A stretch of DNA of 64,000 nt from Melieria omissa (Eukaryota; Arthropoda; Insecta; Diptera; Ulidiidae), in NCBI GenBank assembly GCA_963971225.1, contig OZ020267.1, positions 103,055,729 through 103,119,728 on the forward strand, written 5' to 3'. Shown one piece after another: positions 49,089-61,125 of the stretch (its first letter is position 1; each line of letters starts with the position of its first letter). The notes below the pieces were generated by a model. It was not told the origin of the DNA, made no database searches, and saw only the letters and a list, made by a program, of their open reading frames with translations. The position numbers and the translations under genes are program-made.

Positions 49089-52000
49089 ATGTCACCGTCA
49101 GAAACTGTCGACTCGTACAACTTTCTAAGTGTTCAACGGTTGTGCTTCAGCGGCCTTGGAATGGATTTGTACGCCCGTCCAAATACCAAAATCCTCAAGT
49201 ATCCGGTACGTTTTTTCGTGCAATTTACCGCCACACTGCTGATGACGCTGGCAATGGCCGCGTTCACCATCAAATACTTCAACGAAGTGGACGAACTGGC
49301 CAAAGTGCTGACCGTATTTCTACAGGCAGTATTGGCCATGCTCAAGTCGGTTCTGTTTATGCGCAAAAGCCGACAATATATTCGCATAATCGACGATTTG
49401 AATCAGATGGCAATGCAAGGTTGGCACATAAATTTATTTAGGAGAGAATGTATACAGGGTACATATTAAAGTCCTGCATGAATATATTCATTTTGGCGGC
49501 TACACTACTGTACATACTGTACGGGTACTTGGTATTCGAAGAATGTGTACAACGAAACGAATAGAAACAAGAACCAGCGAGCATCGCTTCTCGTTTCTAT
49601 TCATATTCAGTGAATAGCGAACACTGCAGTGCTCGTATTCGGTAATCGAGAACTTTGCGAAGTATTCGAAGATCAACAGTTTCATCGAATATTTTTATGC
49701 GCAGTATGTCATTTTTCCATTTGTATACTTGTCGTGCGGTTGAAGTGGCTTATTAGTTAATACGCAAAATGGAAATTATTGAAAAAAGTAGCATAACAAA
49801 TAAATAAATATTTATATATAACATAAATATTTCTAAATAATCTTAGAAATAATAAAACGAGTATACTCGAATATATTCGAAGCAGTGTGTACTATTATTC
49901 GAATGTTTTTGTCCTCGTTTTCCCGCTTCGAGCGAAAATGAATAAATAGTGTACGTCTACTCGTTTATTTTCGGAGCTTACTCGTACTCGAAGAGAGCTG
50001 TACTCGTATTCATTCAGACTGGTCCGCAGAGATGAAGTGAAGTATTAAATTTAAAAGCATTTGAATGTTTCGAATAGCAAAAATGCATACTCGTGCAGGA
50101 CTCTAGTACATATATATTTTATTAATTTCCTTACAGTCGATATTGCCAAACGTCAGCTATGGATACAGGCCAATAGAACGCAAAAAAATATTTCAAATTT
50201 CTATTTTCTAACATGTTGTGGCACTGGTGTTTTGTACTCTATTGTGCCGCTGGTGTACACAATCATCAATAATGTCAATGGTAGAGCCATCTACTCTATG
50301 ACATTTAATGCGCTGTAAGTATATTGAGGAAGCTATTAGAACTTGTAAACATATTTTATTGTTAAAGTGTTCATCCTCCAATACGTGACATACTAAATCC
50401 CTACCAAACCTGAACTTCAGTAACCGAATCGATTTGCTTGCATTTTGCGATAATTCGTTGAATTGAACGAACAATCATTGGATTTTTAAGATGCATTCTT
50501 TCTTTGTCGAATAATGTAATTAGAAAATAATTCAATTTGAAAATTGGTCTAAAAACCTATTTTTCGATAAAATATATTTTATTTTCCCAACATGAAAAAT
50601 GAAAAAAAAGCTGCTCAGATGCAAAACATATTATAAATCTATTATTATCATTTTTATTGCAAACCTAAAGGGTCCCGATACAATTTCTGTTCTTCTTTGC
50701 AATTATAATAATCTTCTTTGCAATGAATAACTTAAACATTCATGGGAAAGAAAACTCAGAATGCAAAGTGGATCCTGACATTCTGAACGACTTTTACATA
50801 AGTGCAAGCAAAGGCAGTATTCTCCCTTCTTTAAATGAAACTATATCCACTGCTAGTAGCTGCCATAGCTATTTTCAATTTGTAGGAGTTAGTGAGTTAG
50901 AGGTAATAAAATCGATTATGGGCATTAAATCGAATGTTGTCGGGGATGATGGAATCCCTTTAAAGTTTCTTAAACTGTTGACGGCCGAGTTCAGCAAGTC
51001 AAAGGATTGAATTCCTCGTCGCAATTTAAATCGATTTCGCCCGGCGTTTCCCAGGGGTCTGTCCTTGGTCCGCTTCCGTTCAGTCTTTTTGTAAATCATG
51101 TTTTTTCTGTTTGTAATTATGTTCACGTTCATGCCTTTGCTGATGACATCCAATTATATATGTCTAGTCGAGTTGGTCTAGTTGAAGATTTGTGCTATAA
51201 ATTTAATTGTGATTTGTCTGCTATTGTGAACTAGCAGTGATCCAAAGTGATCCATACCGATAATATCGAACAGCTGTGGCTTGGTTCAACTGCTTTAAAG
51301 CTCACTGACAAAATAAAAAATTTAGGATTTATTGTCAATTCAACATTAACCTGTACTGACCATGTTAATAAAGTTGTGAGTAACGTATATGCCGTATTGC
51401 GTAAATTTAGAGCTTCTGCTGCGTTCACGCCTTCGGAAACCAGGCGTATGTTAGCTATGCAACTTGTTCTGCCCCAAATAATATACTTTGAGTTAGTATA
51501 TAGTAAACTTGACTCAAGATCGCCACACAAGATTATCGTAGTTGTTTATAATGTTTCGCGATACGTATATGGGATCCAAAAATATGATCATAACTCGCTG
51601 TGGAGAAACAAAGTTCTTGGATGTAGCATTATGAACTACTTAGCTGCGAGAAACTGTATGTTTCTATACAAATTAGTTTTATGGGAAAACTCCGCATTAT
51701 TTATATGACAAGCTTCAGCTGTCCAAGTCACAGACGCATCACAGCCTGATTGTACCAAGACATATATTGTTAGCTACATCTAGACTATTCTTCGTTAACG
51801 CCGTGAGACTGTGGAACCCAATTCCTGACATGATTAAAGCTAAACTGAATCGAAACAACTACAAAAAACTTATACTAGCCCATTTCAAAGAACTGGGGTA
51901 AATTATGCGGCCAATAATTACAGACTACATTGTGACTTTTTATTAACTACTCATTCTTTCCTTTCCTTATTTACTCCTCCTAACTTCATGCTTCTTATTT

Positions 52001-53283
52001 TCTTTCTTTCATGTATTAGTTTGAAGTTAAATTATTGTATTTATATTGTAAGCTGTTGATGTACTTATAAAAGATCCATGATCTTAAGTTGTACAAGTAA
52101 TTCAATAAATAATAAATATTGAATTAAATCTGAAACAACAAAAAATGATGAAAATTACAAATTTAAGTCCTAGGCTTTGCCCAACTACAAAAGTTCAAGA
52201 AAAACAAAATGGAGATTTCAATTTAGCAAACCATGATTAGCATACCAAATTTTATTAAGAACAAACCACTTCTTCTCATTTTTGTTCCGTGGTTGTATGG
52301 AGTCGAGTCGCTGTGCAATGGAGCAAATGGAACAAATTTACCAACAAATGATTCGTTCTAATGAGTTTTATTCAACATTTTCAGTAATTTTCTTTGAAAT
52401 TTGATTAATCTTTTGAGCGCACTGCATTCACAGCTACCCGTATGACTACAACAACATTCCGGGGTACATAATCACCTGGCTGTGGTGCGGTTTGGTAGCG
52501 ATCTACGGCATCTTCGCCGTAGTGGGCGTAGATTCATTGTTCTGCTGGTTCATCTTCAACAGTGGCGCCCATTTTCAAATACTGCGCGAACAGTTGTGCA
52601 CCATTGCCAACGAACTGGACGAGAACAATTTCGAACACTTTCGCCGTAGCATCGCCTATACTTTTGCCTATCATCGGCGTTTCGTGGAACTAATCAAGGA
52701 GTTTCGGACTATATTTGCGCCCATCATTTTTCTTGAGGTCTCATTTAGTTGCCTTAAGCTGTGTTTCGTCGTTCATCAAGCTGGCAATAACATTGAGCCA
52801 GCACGTTTTTTTCTGATGGTGTTGGTGACGTTTGTTGTCCTCGTGCAGTTGCTGGTGTATTGCTTTGGTGGCGAAAAACTCAAGACGGAGGTGTGAGCCA
52901 TAGTTATTTACTTATTAAAAACCATATTAAAAACGATATACATTTGACATTCTAGAGCGAACAGTTCAGCGAGAGTATCTATTTGCAATTTCCCTGGGAG
53001 CGGCTCACGCCTCAAATGAAACGTTTGCTGTTGCTGCCGTTGATGCGTTCGCAACAAGTCGAAACGTTGTCTGGTTACATATTTGTGTTGGATCGCAACT
53101 TAATGGTGTGGGTAAGGCGAATCCTATATATTTTTTATATTATATATTTATTTGTTTATATACAAGAATTAAGTAGTTATAATCGGATGGTTTGGATTTT
53201 TGTAATAATTTCAGATTTGCAGGACCGCAGGATCGGTTATCGGTCTTCTGTCAGCAATAAAGGAGAAGCAACTGGAGTCGTAA
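49089..53283 (+). CDS. Odorant receptor B1 (7tm_6 family), five exons
   Basis: Exons: 49089-49419, 50137-50314, 52434-52890, 52956-53111 and 53215-53283; 396 residues, frame intact, phases 1,2,0,0. It shares intron positions and a clear but distant match with group A (KILKYPVRFF versus ILKYPLRFI; YCFGGEKLKTE versus YCFGGEKVKNE; CRTAGSVIGLL versus FKTAGSFTALL). The N terminus MSPSETVDSYNFLSVQRLCF is encoded on exon 1 without the extra A-type intron. Intron 1 (717 bp, against 69 bp in B2) contains a hAT-type MITE. Intron 2 (2119 bp, against 344 bp) contains a LINE fragment. The exon-1 donor is the weak GTTGGC. A polyadenylation signal lies at 53425-53430. Confidence 0.88.
49467..50105. mobile_element. 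hAT-type MITE in B1 intron 1 (639 bp)
   Basis: Inverted ends TAAAGTCCTGCATGAA and TAGAGTCCTGCACGAG (the latter read inward from the right). The perfect 8-bp target duplication is GTACATAT (49459-49466; 50106-50113). B2 lacks it. The interior is filled with CGAAT/ACTCG words in both orientations and has no coding sequence. Confidence 0.85.
50690..52135 (+). mobile_element. LINE fragment (CR1/Jockey-group RT) in B1 intron 2
   Basis: Sense orientation relative to B1. RT pieces: VGDDGIPLKFLKLL near 50940-50980, SPGVSQGSVLGPLPFSLFVN near 51037-51095, and the FADD box in HAFADDIQLYMS near 51130-51165. The thumb region LGFIVNSTLTCTDHVNK and tail VLPQIIYFELVYSKL extend to about 51708, with further degraded sequence. 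About 100 residues are deleted at 51005. The 3' end is AT-rich (AATAAATAATAAATATTG). No endonuclease is present. B2 supplies the empty site. Confidence 0.75.
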
Positions 53284-53570
53284 ACCAGTTCAGCGAGCAC
53301 TCATAATTAAATTAACCAAATGATTATAGATGGAAAATATTATGTGGATTATTACAATCACTTTTAGTGTTACACTGTAGACCAATTGCTTATTGTCAAC
53401 CGATTCACTGCAACAATTTTCTTAAATAAAGAATGAAGCATTCACCAGCAATTTTCATTGGTTTTAAGCAATTCAAAAGCTACAATATATAAATAAATAA
53501 ATTATATTTTTAACGAGCAATTTTGGAATTTCTGAACCCCTAAAACCCACCTTGTCTGCGCCATGGAATG
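53284..53570 (+). other. B1 3'UTR and flank
   Basis: Shared with the B2 3' flank (60529-60730). AATAAA lies at 53425-53430. It ends at the LINE target site TCTCATATT (53571-53579). Confidence 0.6.
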
Positions 53571-53592
53571 TCTCATATTAGGTTAGGTTAGG

Positions 53593-56500
53593 TTAGGTTA
53601 CGGAAGGGGTGTGTGTAAGCACTTCCACTCGGAGACCCTGTTGGGTCCATTGTGAATCCCTTAATTTTTCGGAAAAAACCGGTTTCCTTCCCTTATCTGT
53701 TTGGATCCCTGAGATCCAAACGGGATCTTTTGGGAACCATTTAGTCTTCTCGAGGAAATTGTGTAGATCGGTTATCAGTGCATCTGCTACTTCCGCGAGC
53801 CCGTCAAAGAACCTTACCCCAAGAGTCTGAAGCCGTCGTCCTTGCAGTGATGGGCAGTGGCATAGCAGGTGCTCGAATGATTCTTCTGCATCCTCATCAC
53901 CACAGCTTCTGCATAAATCGTTGGTCGCCAGACGCCATTTGCATAACATGACACCAATGGCGCAGTGACCTGTGATTACCCCCGTGACTATGCGTACAGC
54001 ATGTTTGTCGAGGAGCAGAAGGCACTTAGTTTTCCTCGAGTTGAGTGCTGGCCACAGGGTGCGTGCAATCTTGCAATCGCATCTGGTTGTCCAGGCTCTA
54101 TAGCTCGTGTGAGCCACTCTCCTATTTAACCCATCATAGCACAGATCGGTGGTAGCACCGTGTTGACCGCCTCGCACGCCGGCATAGCTGACCCTGCACG
54201 GGCTAGTCCGTTTGCTTGCTCGTTCCCTTCGATATCACTATGTCCGGGAACCCAGCACAGACGAACTCTGCATTGTCTTATGCCACCTAGTGCTTTCCGA
54301 AAGTCTAGTACTACCTTTGACTTCACTACAATGGATTCTATGGTTCAATGGATTCTGGTAGTCTATAAGACAAGTAGACATTTTGCGTTTCACAGTAGAC
54401 ACCCGCCCCAGTTCCATCCTCTGTCTTCGAGCAGTCGGTGAAGTAGACTACTACAGAGTCTTCTACCTCGGGCTGTTGCCAGTTATCCCTGGAGGGATAG
54501 TCAATTAGAATCTTCAATTTGAAGTCACCGCGCTTTACCAGGAAATCAGTGGCCTTATCTAGAAGACCTTATCCGGTAGAACTAGTCATAAGAACATTCA
54601 GAATGCTGGAAAGTTTTGAGTCCAGAATAATGCTAAGATATTTGGCCTCTTTTGATAGCTTCAGGGGATGCCCGTTCACACAGGGAAGAGCGAATTCCTG
54701 AATCTTCGTTTTCTTGGTGAACAGGACTAGTTCGGTCTTTTTAGGATTTATCCCGAGGCCGTTGTCGCTCGCCCACTCTGACAAATCAGCCAATGAGGAT
54801 TCCATCAGCTCACTGATTGTTGGCAAAAATTGTCCATGTATCATGATGACGATATCGTCCGCATAGGCCACTATTCTAATGCGTCTTCTCTGAAAGACTC
54901 TTAAAATCTCATCTACTACCAGTAGCCACAAAAGAGGGGATGGCACTCCACCTTGGGGTGTACCTCTTGTGGCTCTCCTTCTGATGGAAGCCGGTCCTAT
55001 CGTTGAGTTGATTATCCTGTCTTGCAGCATAGTTCCAACCCAATCGATAACGAAGCTTTCCACACTATGAGCACGAAGTGCTTCTATTATGGCCTCAGTG
55101 GTGACATTGTTGAAAGCTCCCTCTATATCGAGGAAAGCCGCCATTGTGTACTTCTTTAAGGCCAAAGAAGTCTCTATGGGGTCCACAATGCTGTGCAGTG
55201 CACTGTCTACCGACCTCCCCTGGCGTGTTGTGCCCTGCAGAGTTCAGAAGATAGTCCCCGGTTGTCTCTTATATGTCTATCCAACAGTCTCTCCAGCGTT
55301 TCCAATAAGAACTAAAAGAGGCTGATAGGTTTATAGTCTTTATCCGTAGTGTGGCTGGGCTTTCCTGCCTTCGGCATAAAAACTACTTTGACCTCTCTCC
55401 GCTGTTTTGGAACTACATTCCCTAATAGGCATCACTTAAAGATGTTTACTAGGGGTTGCAGAATACAGTATCCGGCCTGTTGTAGCATTGTTGGAATCAT
55501 ACCGTCAGGGCCCGCGGACATGTAGGGGTCAAACAACCCTATTGCCCATTCGACATTATCTTTGTCTACTATTTTGGCGACAGTTTCCGGTGGTGTAGTG
55601 GTTCCGAGTTGCTTTCGATGATTATCCGAGTCAGTAGGAACCTGACACTGAGGAAAGTGTGCCTCCATTAGAGTCTCAAGCGATTCTTTACTGGACTCTG
55701 TCCATGATCCGTCCGGCTTGCGGATGCAGCTAAGAGCGCAATGCTGCTTAGACAGAACTTTCCTTAGCCTGGAAGCCTCATTGACACAGTCTATGGATTC
55801 GCAGTCGGCTCTCCATGATTCTCTTTTGACTTTACAAATAGCCTTCTTGAAGGCGTTGAAACTGGATCGGTACGCGTTCCAGTCCCTTTCCTCCCCGCTT
55901 AGCTTTGCCCTATTGAACAGTCGCCTAGTCTCCTGACGTAGTAGTCGAAGCTCAGGATTCCACCAGCTGTCGCTGTGCTTCCTCTTGACACGACTTACCG
56001 TACAGTAAGACTTAAAAGCAGCGTTCAAAGTGGCCGTTAGGAGTTCAGTGAATAGGGCGAAACGTTTCGGCATCAGTCTTGATGGTCGCGAATTTCTCCT
56101 AGTTTGCACTCCTGGGGTTGAGAGGTGTTGGTTTTCAAACCGTGGCAAAATTGACATCGAAAAGTATTCAGTTGTAGTGCGAGAAGAAACAGCCGTCCGA
56201 TACTTTCCAGTTGTCAACCCTGACGTCGTTTGCCTCAGAAAGCAAAGTCAAATCAATAACTTCTTCCCTGACTCTTTTCTGAAAGGTGGGCGTGTTGCCC
56301 TTATTGCAGATAGATAGAGAGGTGGAAAGAATAAATTTAAAAATGGACCCACCCCTCGCGTTGATGTTGCTGCTTCCCCATTGCGTGTGATGGCCGTTGA
56401 CGTCGCAGCCCAACACCAGACCGTGCCGTTTCGCACTGGCGAAGCCGACCAGTTTTCGGACCGCCTGGGATGGTGGGTCCAGCTCCACGTAAGGCACGTA

Positions 56501-56640
56501 CGCCAGAATCAGGCTACGCCCTCCTCTTCGTTCAATCCAGAAATTTTGGATCTAAGAATCCACGGTTCCTGAATCAGAGCCACATCGATATCCTCCTCCT
56601 CCATGAACCTCATCAAGTCGTGGGTTCCTGCTTTGGAGTA
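53593..56640 (-). pseudogene. LINE ORF2 remnant between B1 and B2
   Basis: Readable blocks: endonuclease piece LVLGCDVNGHHTQWGSSNIN near 56420-56360; an Arg-rich linker; RT from PDGMIPTMLQQAGYCILQPL near 55510-55450, through FLDIEGAFNNVTTEAI, TRGTPQGGVPSPLLWLL and YADDIVIM near 54860; RNase H end VRLCWVPGHSDIEGNEQAN near 54270-54215; C-terminal CRSCGDEDAEESFEHLLCHC near 53910-53850. There are several frameshifts. It is a different subfamily from the intact copy. Confidence 0.75.
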
Positions 56641-56647
56641 ATGCAAG

Positions 56648-57860
56648 TTAATTTGCACAACTCATAGCTGTTCCTTCAGTGGACTGCTCACGGTTACCCG
56701 GAAAACGAGCATTGATGGAACCCAACCCGAACTTGACGACGCCCGAGCGTTCAATAGCGATCGTCACATCATTTCCCACGCCATTCTTGCTCTTCGCGTT
56801 CGTCAAAACTCTCCAACTCTGGACCGCCAGTTCCTTGTTTTGCACACCTATAAGCTTCAGCATTGATTCAGCCTCCGGAACCGGGGGCGGAACCCAGACT
56901 GAGGCTATAGGCCTCAAAGAGAGGATTGATCGGGAGACGACCTCTAACTTGGCGCCTGGCCAAAGTTCGCCCAGGCCACCAATTGCGGAACGGGTGAAAT
57001 CCAGAGATTTCGTGTTCCAGCAGCCGATGACCTTGACACCTCTTTGCCCGAACTATGGCATCCAGAATCTTCGATTCAACAAGCAGCTAATTGACGGCCG
57101 AAATTTTTCCGTCGGGATCGTTCCGGTCAATAACGGCTGCTTGCATTAGAGACGTTAAAACTGGAAGACTGGTAGGTCTTTGGTTTTTTCGCTTCCTTCT
57201 GAGCATCCTCACCGGATCTGGCCCTCTTTGCTGCCTTGCCAACCTTGGGGGTAGCCGTGACTGTTTTTGAGGCGTCCCCGGTGATGATCGGCTTATTAGT
57301 CCTTTTGGCAGCTTAAACAGTAGCAGCCGCAGTATTACCGACGGCGGAAACTGCGCCGGCTGGGTCCTTAGCGACCTTGCCACTAGGTGGCTTGTTGATT
57401 GCAATGTGGACTGCCGTGGCACTCCCCCCCGCGGGAGTTGCCTTAGGGCTATGTGGGGCCTCAGGTTTCCCTAGCTCCGCCGATCCGACTGTTGCCGTTT
57501 TCCTCTCGAACTTTGCAACAATCTTCCGGTGTTTCTTGATGAAAACTTTGTCCTTGTTTGTCAAGGACGACGGTTCCACCAAGCTCATTTTGCGGAGACA
57601 CTGAGCTGAACATTCGTAAGCCGCGGGCTTTCTGGGTCCAGTGTATCGATGCTGCTACCTTGTGATAGGGTGGTAGCCTCATCGTCGGTGGCAGCACCGA
57701 TGCGCAGACCGCACAATCTGGAGCCTATGCCTAGGCCCTCCTCATTCGACTTTAACGCTGGTTGTCGCTGAAGCGACATTACCTTCTTCCCAGTAGCATT
57801 AGTAGACTGCATGACCTGGGCTCCCGTCGCGCAGCCTGAGAAGTTTCTGGATATCGACAC
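56648..57860 (-). pseudogene. LINE ORF1 remnant between B1 and B2
   Basis: Basic Ala/Pro/Lys-rich fragments (VEPSSLTNKDKVFIKKHRKI near 57580-57525) lie upstream of DUF4780-like tail pieces (VLTNAKSKNGVGNDVTIAIE near 56810-56760; VVKFGLGSINARF near 56745). The assignment rests on position 5' of ORF2 and similarity of order to the intact LINE. Confidence 0.55.
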
Positions 57861-58324
57861 CAGGTTTCCTTCTCCTCACCACCTACCGCCGGCACTAGGA
57901 AGGCGACTCCCTGCACCGTAACTTCATTCTTTTCATCGGCCACCTCAAACGGACGGAAAGACACCACTTCCCCGTGAGATTTATATTGAGTCTGGCATCC
58001 CACGTTCAAAAAGACTCGCACTCGACCGCCCCTAACCTGGGGGAAACAGACGTCGTTGTGTGCCGCCCCTAACCTGGGGAACAGACGCACACTGAGTAGG
58101 TCTTAGTTGTTGCTCCTCAACCGACCTCCCTAACATGGGAACCCCTGTCAGGAGACAGCGCAATTGCTGCCTCCGCTCAGTATAGTCCGGTGAATCATTG
58201 CTAACGTAAGCCCCCACACCGCGACAAGGTGCCTACCCGAGTGGATGTTTCTCATATTTCTTATTAATAATTTACACTCTTATGAGTCGAATACACTTAC
58301 AAGTTAAATATTGGGCATCTTGTT

Positions 58325-58588
58325 TACTATTATTTGGACTTGTACTCGATATTTTCTGTACGACTGTATGACCACGACAGCTGCTAATCGTTGCACGGAA
58401 ACGCGGCAATTTGGCCATTTCTTGCTCTGATATTATTTTTATTATATTGCAGTCGTTATGCAAATAACTGACAGTTAATTGTTGGGTTGTTGTCGAAACA
58501 AAAGTGACAGATGTCAAACGTTGTTCATTTCGCAAAAACAAAAATTTATAAAAACCCTTAAGCGACATCATGCCACAACGAAAGCAAA
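58325..58588 (+). promoter_or_regulatory. B2 promoter region with TATA box
   Basis: Same block as before B1. TATAAAAA at 58547-58554; out-of-frame ATG at 58570 and coding ATG at 58589, 19 nt apart as in B1 and B3. Confidence 0.55.
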
Positions 58589-60528
58589 ATGTCTGCGTCA
58601 GAAACTGTCGACTCGTACAAGTTTCTAAGTGTTCAACGGTTGTGCTTCAGCAGCCTCGGAATGGATTTGTACGCCCGTCCAAATACCAAAATCCTCAAGT
58701 ATCCGGTACGCTTTTTCGTGCAATTTACCGTCACACTGCTGATGACGCTGGCAATGGCCGCGTTCACCATCAAATACTTCAACGAAGTGGACGAACTGGC
58801 CAAAGTGCTGACCGCATTTCTACAGGGAGTGTTGGCCATGCTCAAGTCGGTTCTGTTTATGTGCAAAAGCCGACAATATATTCGCATAATCGACGATTTG
58901 AATCAGATGGCAATGCAGGGTTGGTGGATAATTCTATTAGGAGAGAAAGTATACAGGGTAAATATATATTTTTTTAATTTCTTTACAGTCGACATTGCCA
59001 AACGTCAGCTATGGGTACAGGCCAATAAAACGCAAAAAACTATTTCGAAATTCTATTTCATTACATGTTGTAGCACTGGCATTTTGTATTCTATTGTGCC
59101 GCTGGTGTACACAATCATCAGTTATGTCAATGGCAAAGCAATCTACTTTATGACATTTAATGCGCTGTAAGTATATTGAAGAAACTATTAGAACTTGTAA
59201 ACATATTTTATTGTTAAAGTAGTCATCCCCGAATGCGTGACATAATATTTCCTTGTCAAACCTGAACTTCAGTAACCGAATTGCTTTGCTTACATTTTGT
59301 GATAATTCGTTGAATTGACCGTTTGGTTGGAAAATCTAATGAGCCCCTGTTGCTTACAAGTATATATATATATAAAAGTAAATTATTTCAGAAAGTTTCA
59401 CCACGGATCCAATGGGACAAATTGACCTATACATGATTCGTTCTAATGAGTTTTATTAAAAAATTGTTAGTCATTTTCCTTTGAAATTTTATTAATCTTT
59501 GCATTCACAGCTACCCGTACGACTACAACAACGTTCCGGGGTACATAATCACCTGGCTGTGGTGCGGTTTAGTAACGATCTACGGCATCTACGCCTTGGT
59601 GGGCATGGATTCTTTATTCTGTTGGTTCATCTTCAACAGTGGCGCCCATTTTCAAATACTAAGCGAGCAGTTGCGCACCATTGTCAACGAACTGGACGAG
59701 AACAATTTCGAACACTTTCGCCGTAGCATCGCCTATACCTTTGCCTATCATCGGCGTTTCCTTGAACTGATCAAGGAGTTTCGGACAATATTTGCACCCG
59801 TCATTTTTCTTGAGGTCTCATTTAGTTACCTTAAGCTGTGTTTTGTCGTTCTTCAAGCTTCAAGCGTTAACATTGAGCCAGCACGTTTTTTTCTGATGGT
59901 GTTGGTGGTGCTTATTGTCCTCGTACAGTTGCTGGTGTATTGCTTTGGTGGCGAAAAACTCAAGACGGAGGTGTGAGCCATAGTTATTTACTTATTTAAA
60001 ACCATATTAAAAATGATATACACTTGACATTCTAGAGCGAACAGTTCAGCGAGAGTATCTATTTGCAATTTCCCTGGGAGCGGCTCACGCCTCAAATGAA
60101 ACGTTTGCTGTTGCTGCCGTTGATGCGTTCGCAACAAGTCGAAACGTTGTCTGGTTACATATTTGTGGTGGATCGCAACTTAATGGTGTGGGTAAGGCGA
60201 ATACTATATATTTTTATATTAAATATATATAAATTTTTTTCATACAAGCATTTGTGCAGTAAGTGTGATAACATTTCTTGAAGAAATCTAAAGGGTGTCA
60301 TGTGATGTGATACAAATGATTTCATGCTTATTTGGTGTCGTTCTAAATTTGCTTATGACATAATAAAATACTGATGTATATTAGATGTTTTGCTTCAAAG
60401 ACAGTGGCATGAATCAAGTAGTTATAATCGGATGGTTTGGATTTTTGTAATAATTTCAGATTTGCAGGACCGCAGGATCGGTTATCGGTCTTCTGTCAGC
60501 AATAAAGGAGAAGCAACTGGAGTCGTAA
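58589..60528 (+). CDS. Odorant receptor B2 (7tm_6 family), five exons
   Basis: Exons: 58589-58919, 58989-59166, 59511-59970, 60036-60191 and 60460-60528; 397 residues. It has one more codon in exon 3 than B1 (QASSVNIEP versus QAGNNIEP). It is the least disturbed B gene, with introns of 69, 344, 65 and 268 bp. Intron 1 is a multiple of three with no in-frame stop, so unspliced RNA would still read through exons 1-2 with 23 extra codons. The last exon encodes ICRTAGSVIGLLSAIKEKQL. A polyadenylation signal lies at 60685-60690. The orthologue and odour ligand are unknown. Confidence 0.9.
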
Positions 60529-60805
60529 ACGAGTTCAGCGAGCACTCAATTAAATTAACCAAATTATTATAATTATTGATGGAAAATATTATGTGGATTA
60601 TTACAATCACTTTCAGTGTTACACTGTAGATGGCACCAATTGCTTATTTTCAACCGGTTCACTACAACAATTTTCTTAAAAGAGAATAAAACATTCACCA
60701 GCAATTTTCATTGGTTTTAAGTAAATCAAAAGCTAAAATATGGAATATTTACTATATTATCTACTTAGAACATTTATTGCAGCTAAAAAGCAAAATATAG
60801 TGGAA
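60529..60805 (+). other. B2 3'UTR and flank
   Basis: Shared with B1's 3' flank to about 60730, AATAAA at 60685-60690, then unrecognised AT-rich sequence to the SINE. Confidence 0.6.
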
Positions 60806-61125
60806 ACAAATCGGGCACGACAGCCCGATTACGAGACTAAGGCTTAGCTACCCGCAACCAACCGTGTTGTGCGTGCGAATGTTTTTACAAGGTTGGAAGG
60901 GACCTTACAGTTTTATGCCGATTCCGAACGGCGAGCTTTTTGATAGGCAATTTTACTCTCAGAGGTTTGCCATTTCCTGCTGAGAGGACAGCCGCTGAAA
61001 GAAAAATTGTTGTTTTTTTCGTTTTTCAGTGTTAGCGCAAGGGAGTATTGAACCTGGGGGTTCGAGCGTCGCATTTGACTCGCGGCCCAACACACTAGCC
61101 AGCTGAGCTACGGCGGCTGCTATAC
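60806..61125 (-). mobile_element. tRNA-derived SINE S5, full-length copy
   Basis: On the reverse strand the head (61125-61045) has an A box TAGCTCAGCTGG and a mutated B box (GGTTCAATACTC). The body carries GCAAACCTCTGAGAGTAAAA and the core TTCGGAATCGGCATAAAACT. The 3' end is ATCGGGCTGTCGTGCCCGAT. Its parts match the partial copies S2 and S3, giving a family length near 320 nt. The head reads like a tRNA gene but the arms do not close, so it is not a working tRNA. Confidence 0.8.

Larger units (their letters stand above)
53580..58249 (-). mobile_element. Near full-length, decayed RNase H-bearing LINE between B1 and B2
   Basis: Forward-strand (TTAGG)n-like tail at 53580-53598. Reverse order: C-terminal zinc region and RNase H end (about 53593-54326), RT (about 54569-55430; GAFNNVTTEAIIEAL, YADDIVIMIHG), linker (55432-56217), endonuclease (56168-56640), ORF1 (about 56648-57860), and 5'UTR to 58249. 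The 9-bp target duplication TCTCATATT is at 53571-53579 and 58250-58258. Frames are broken at many sites. A GCCCCTAACCTGGGG repeat occurs in the 5' region (58026-58080). Confidence 0.85.

Noticed and set aside
58570..58977. 135-codon frame overlapping B2 exon 1 (and its B1 counterpart at 49070)
   Set aside because: It is out of frame with a well-supported receptor exon and has no domain or independent conservation. I treat it as a shadow; only its start codon is of interest.
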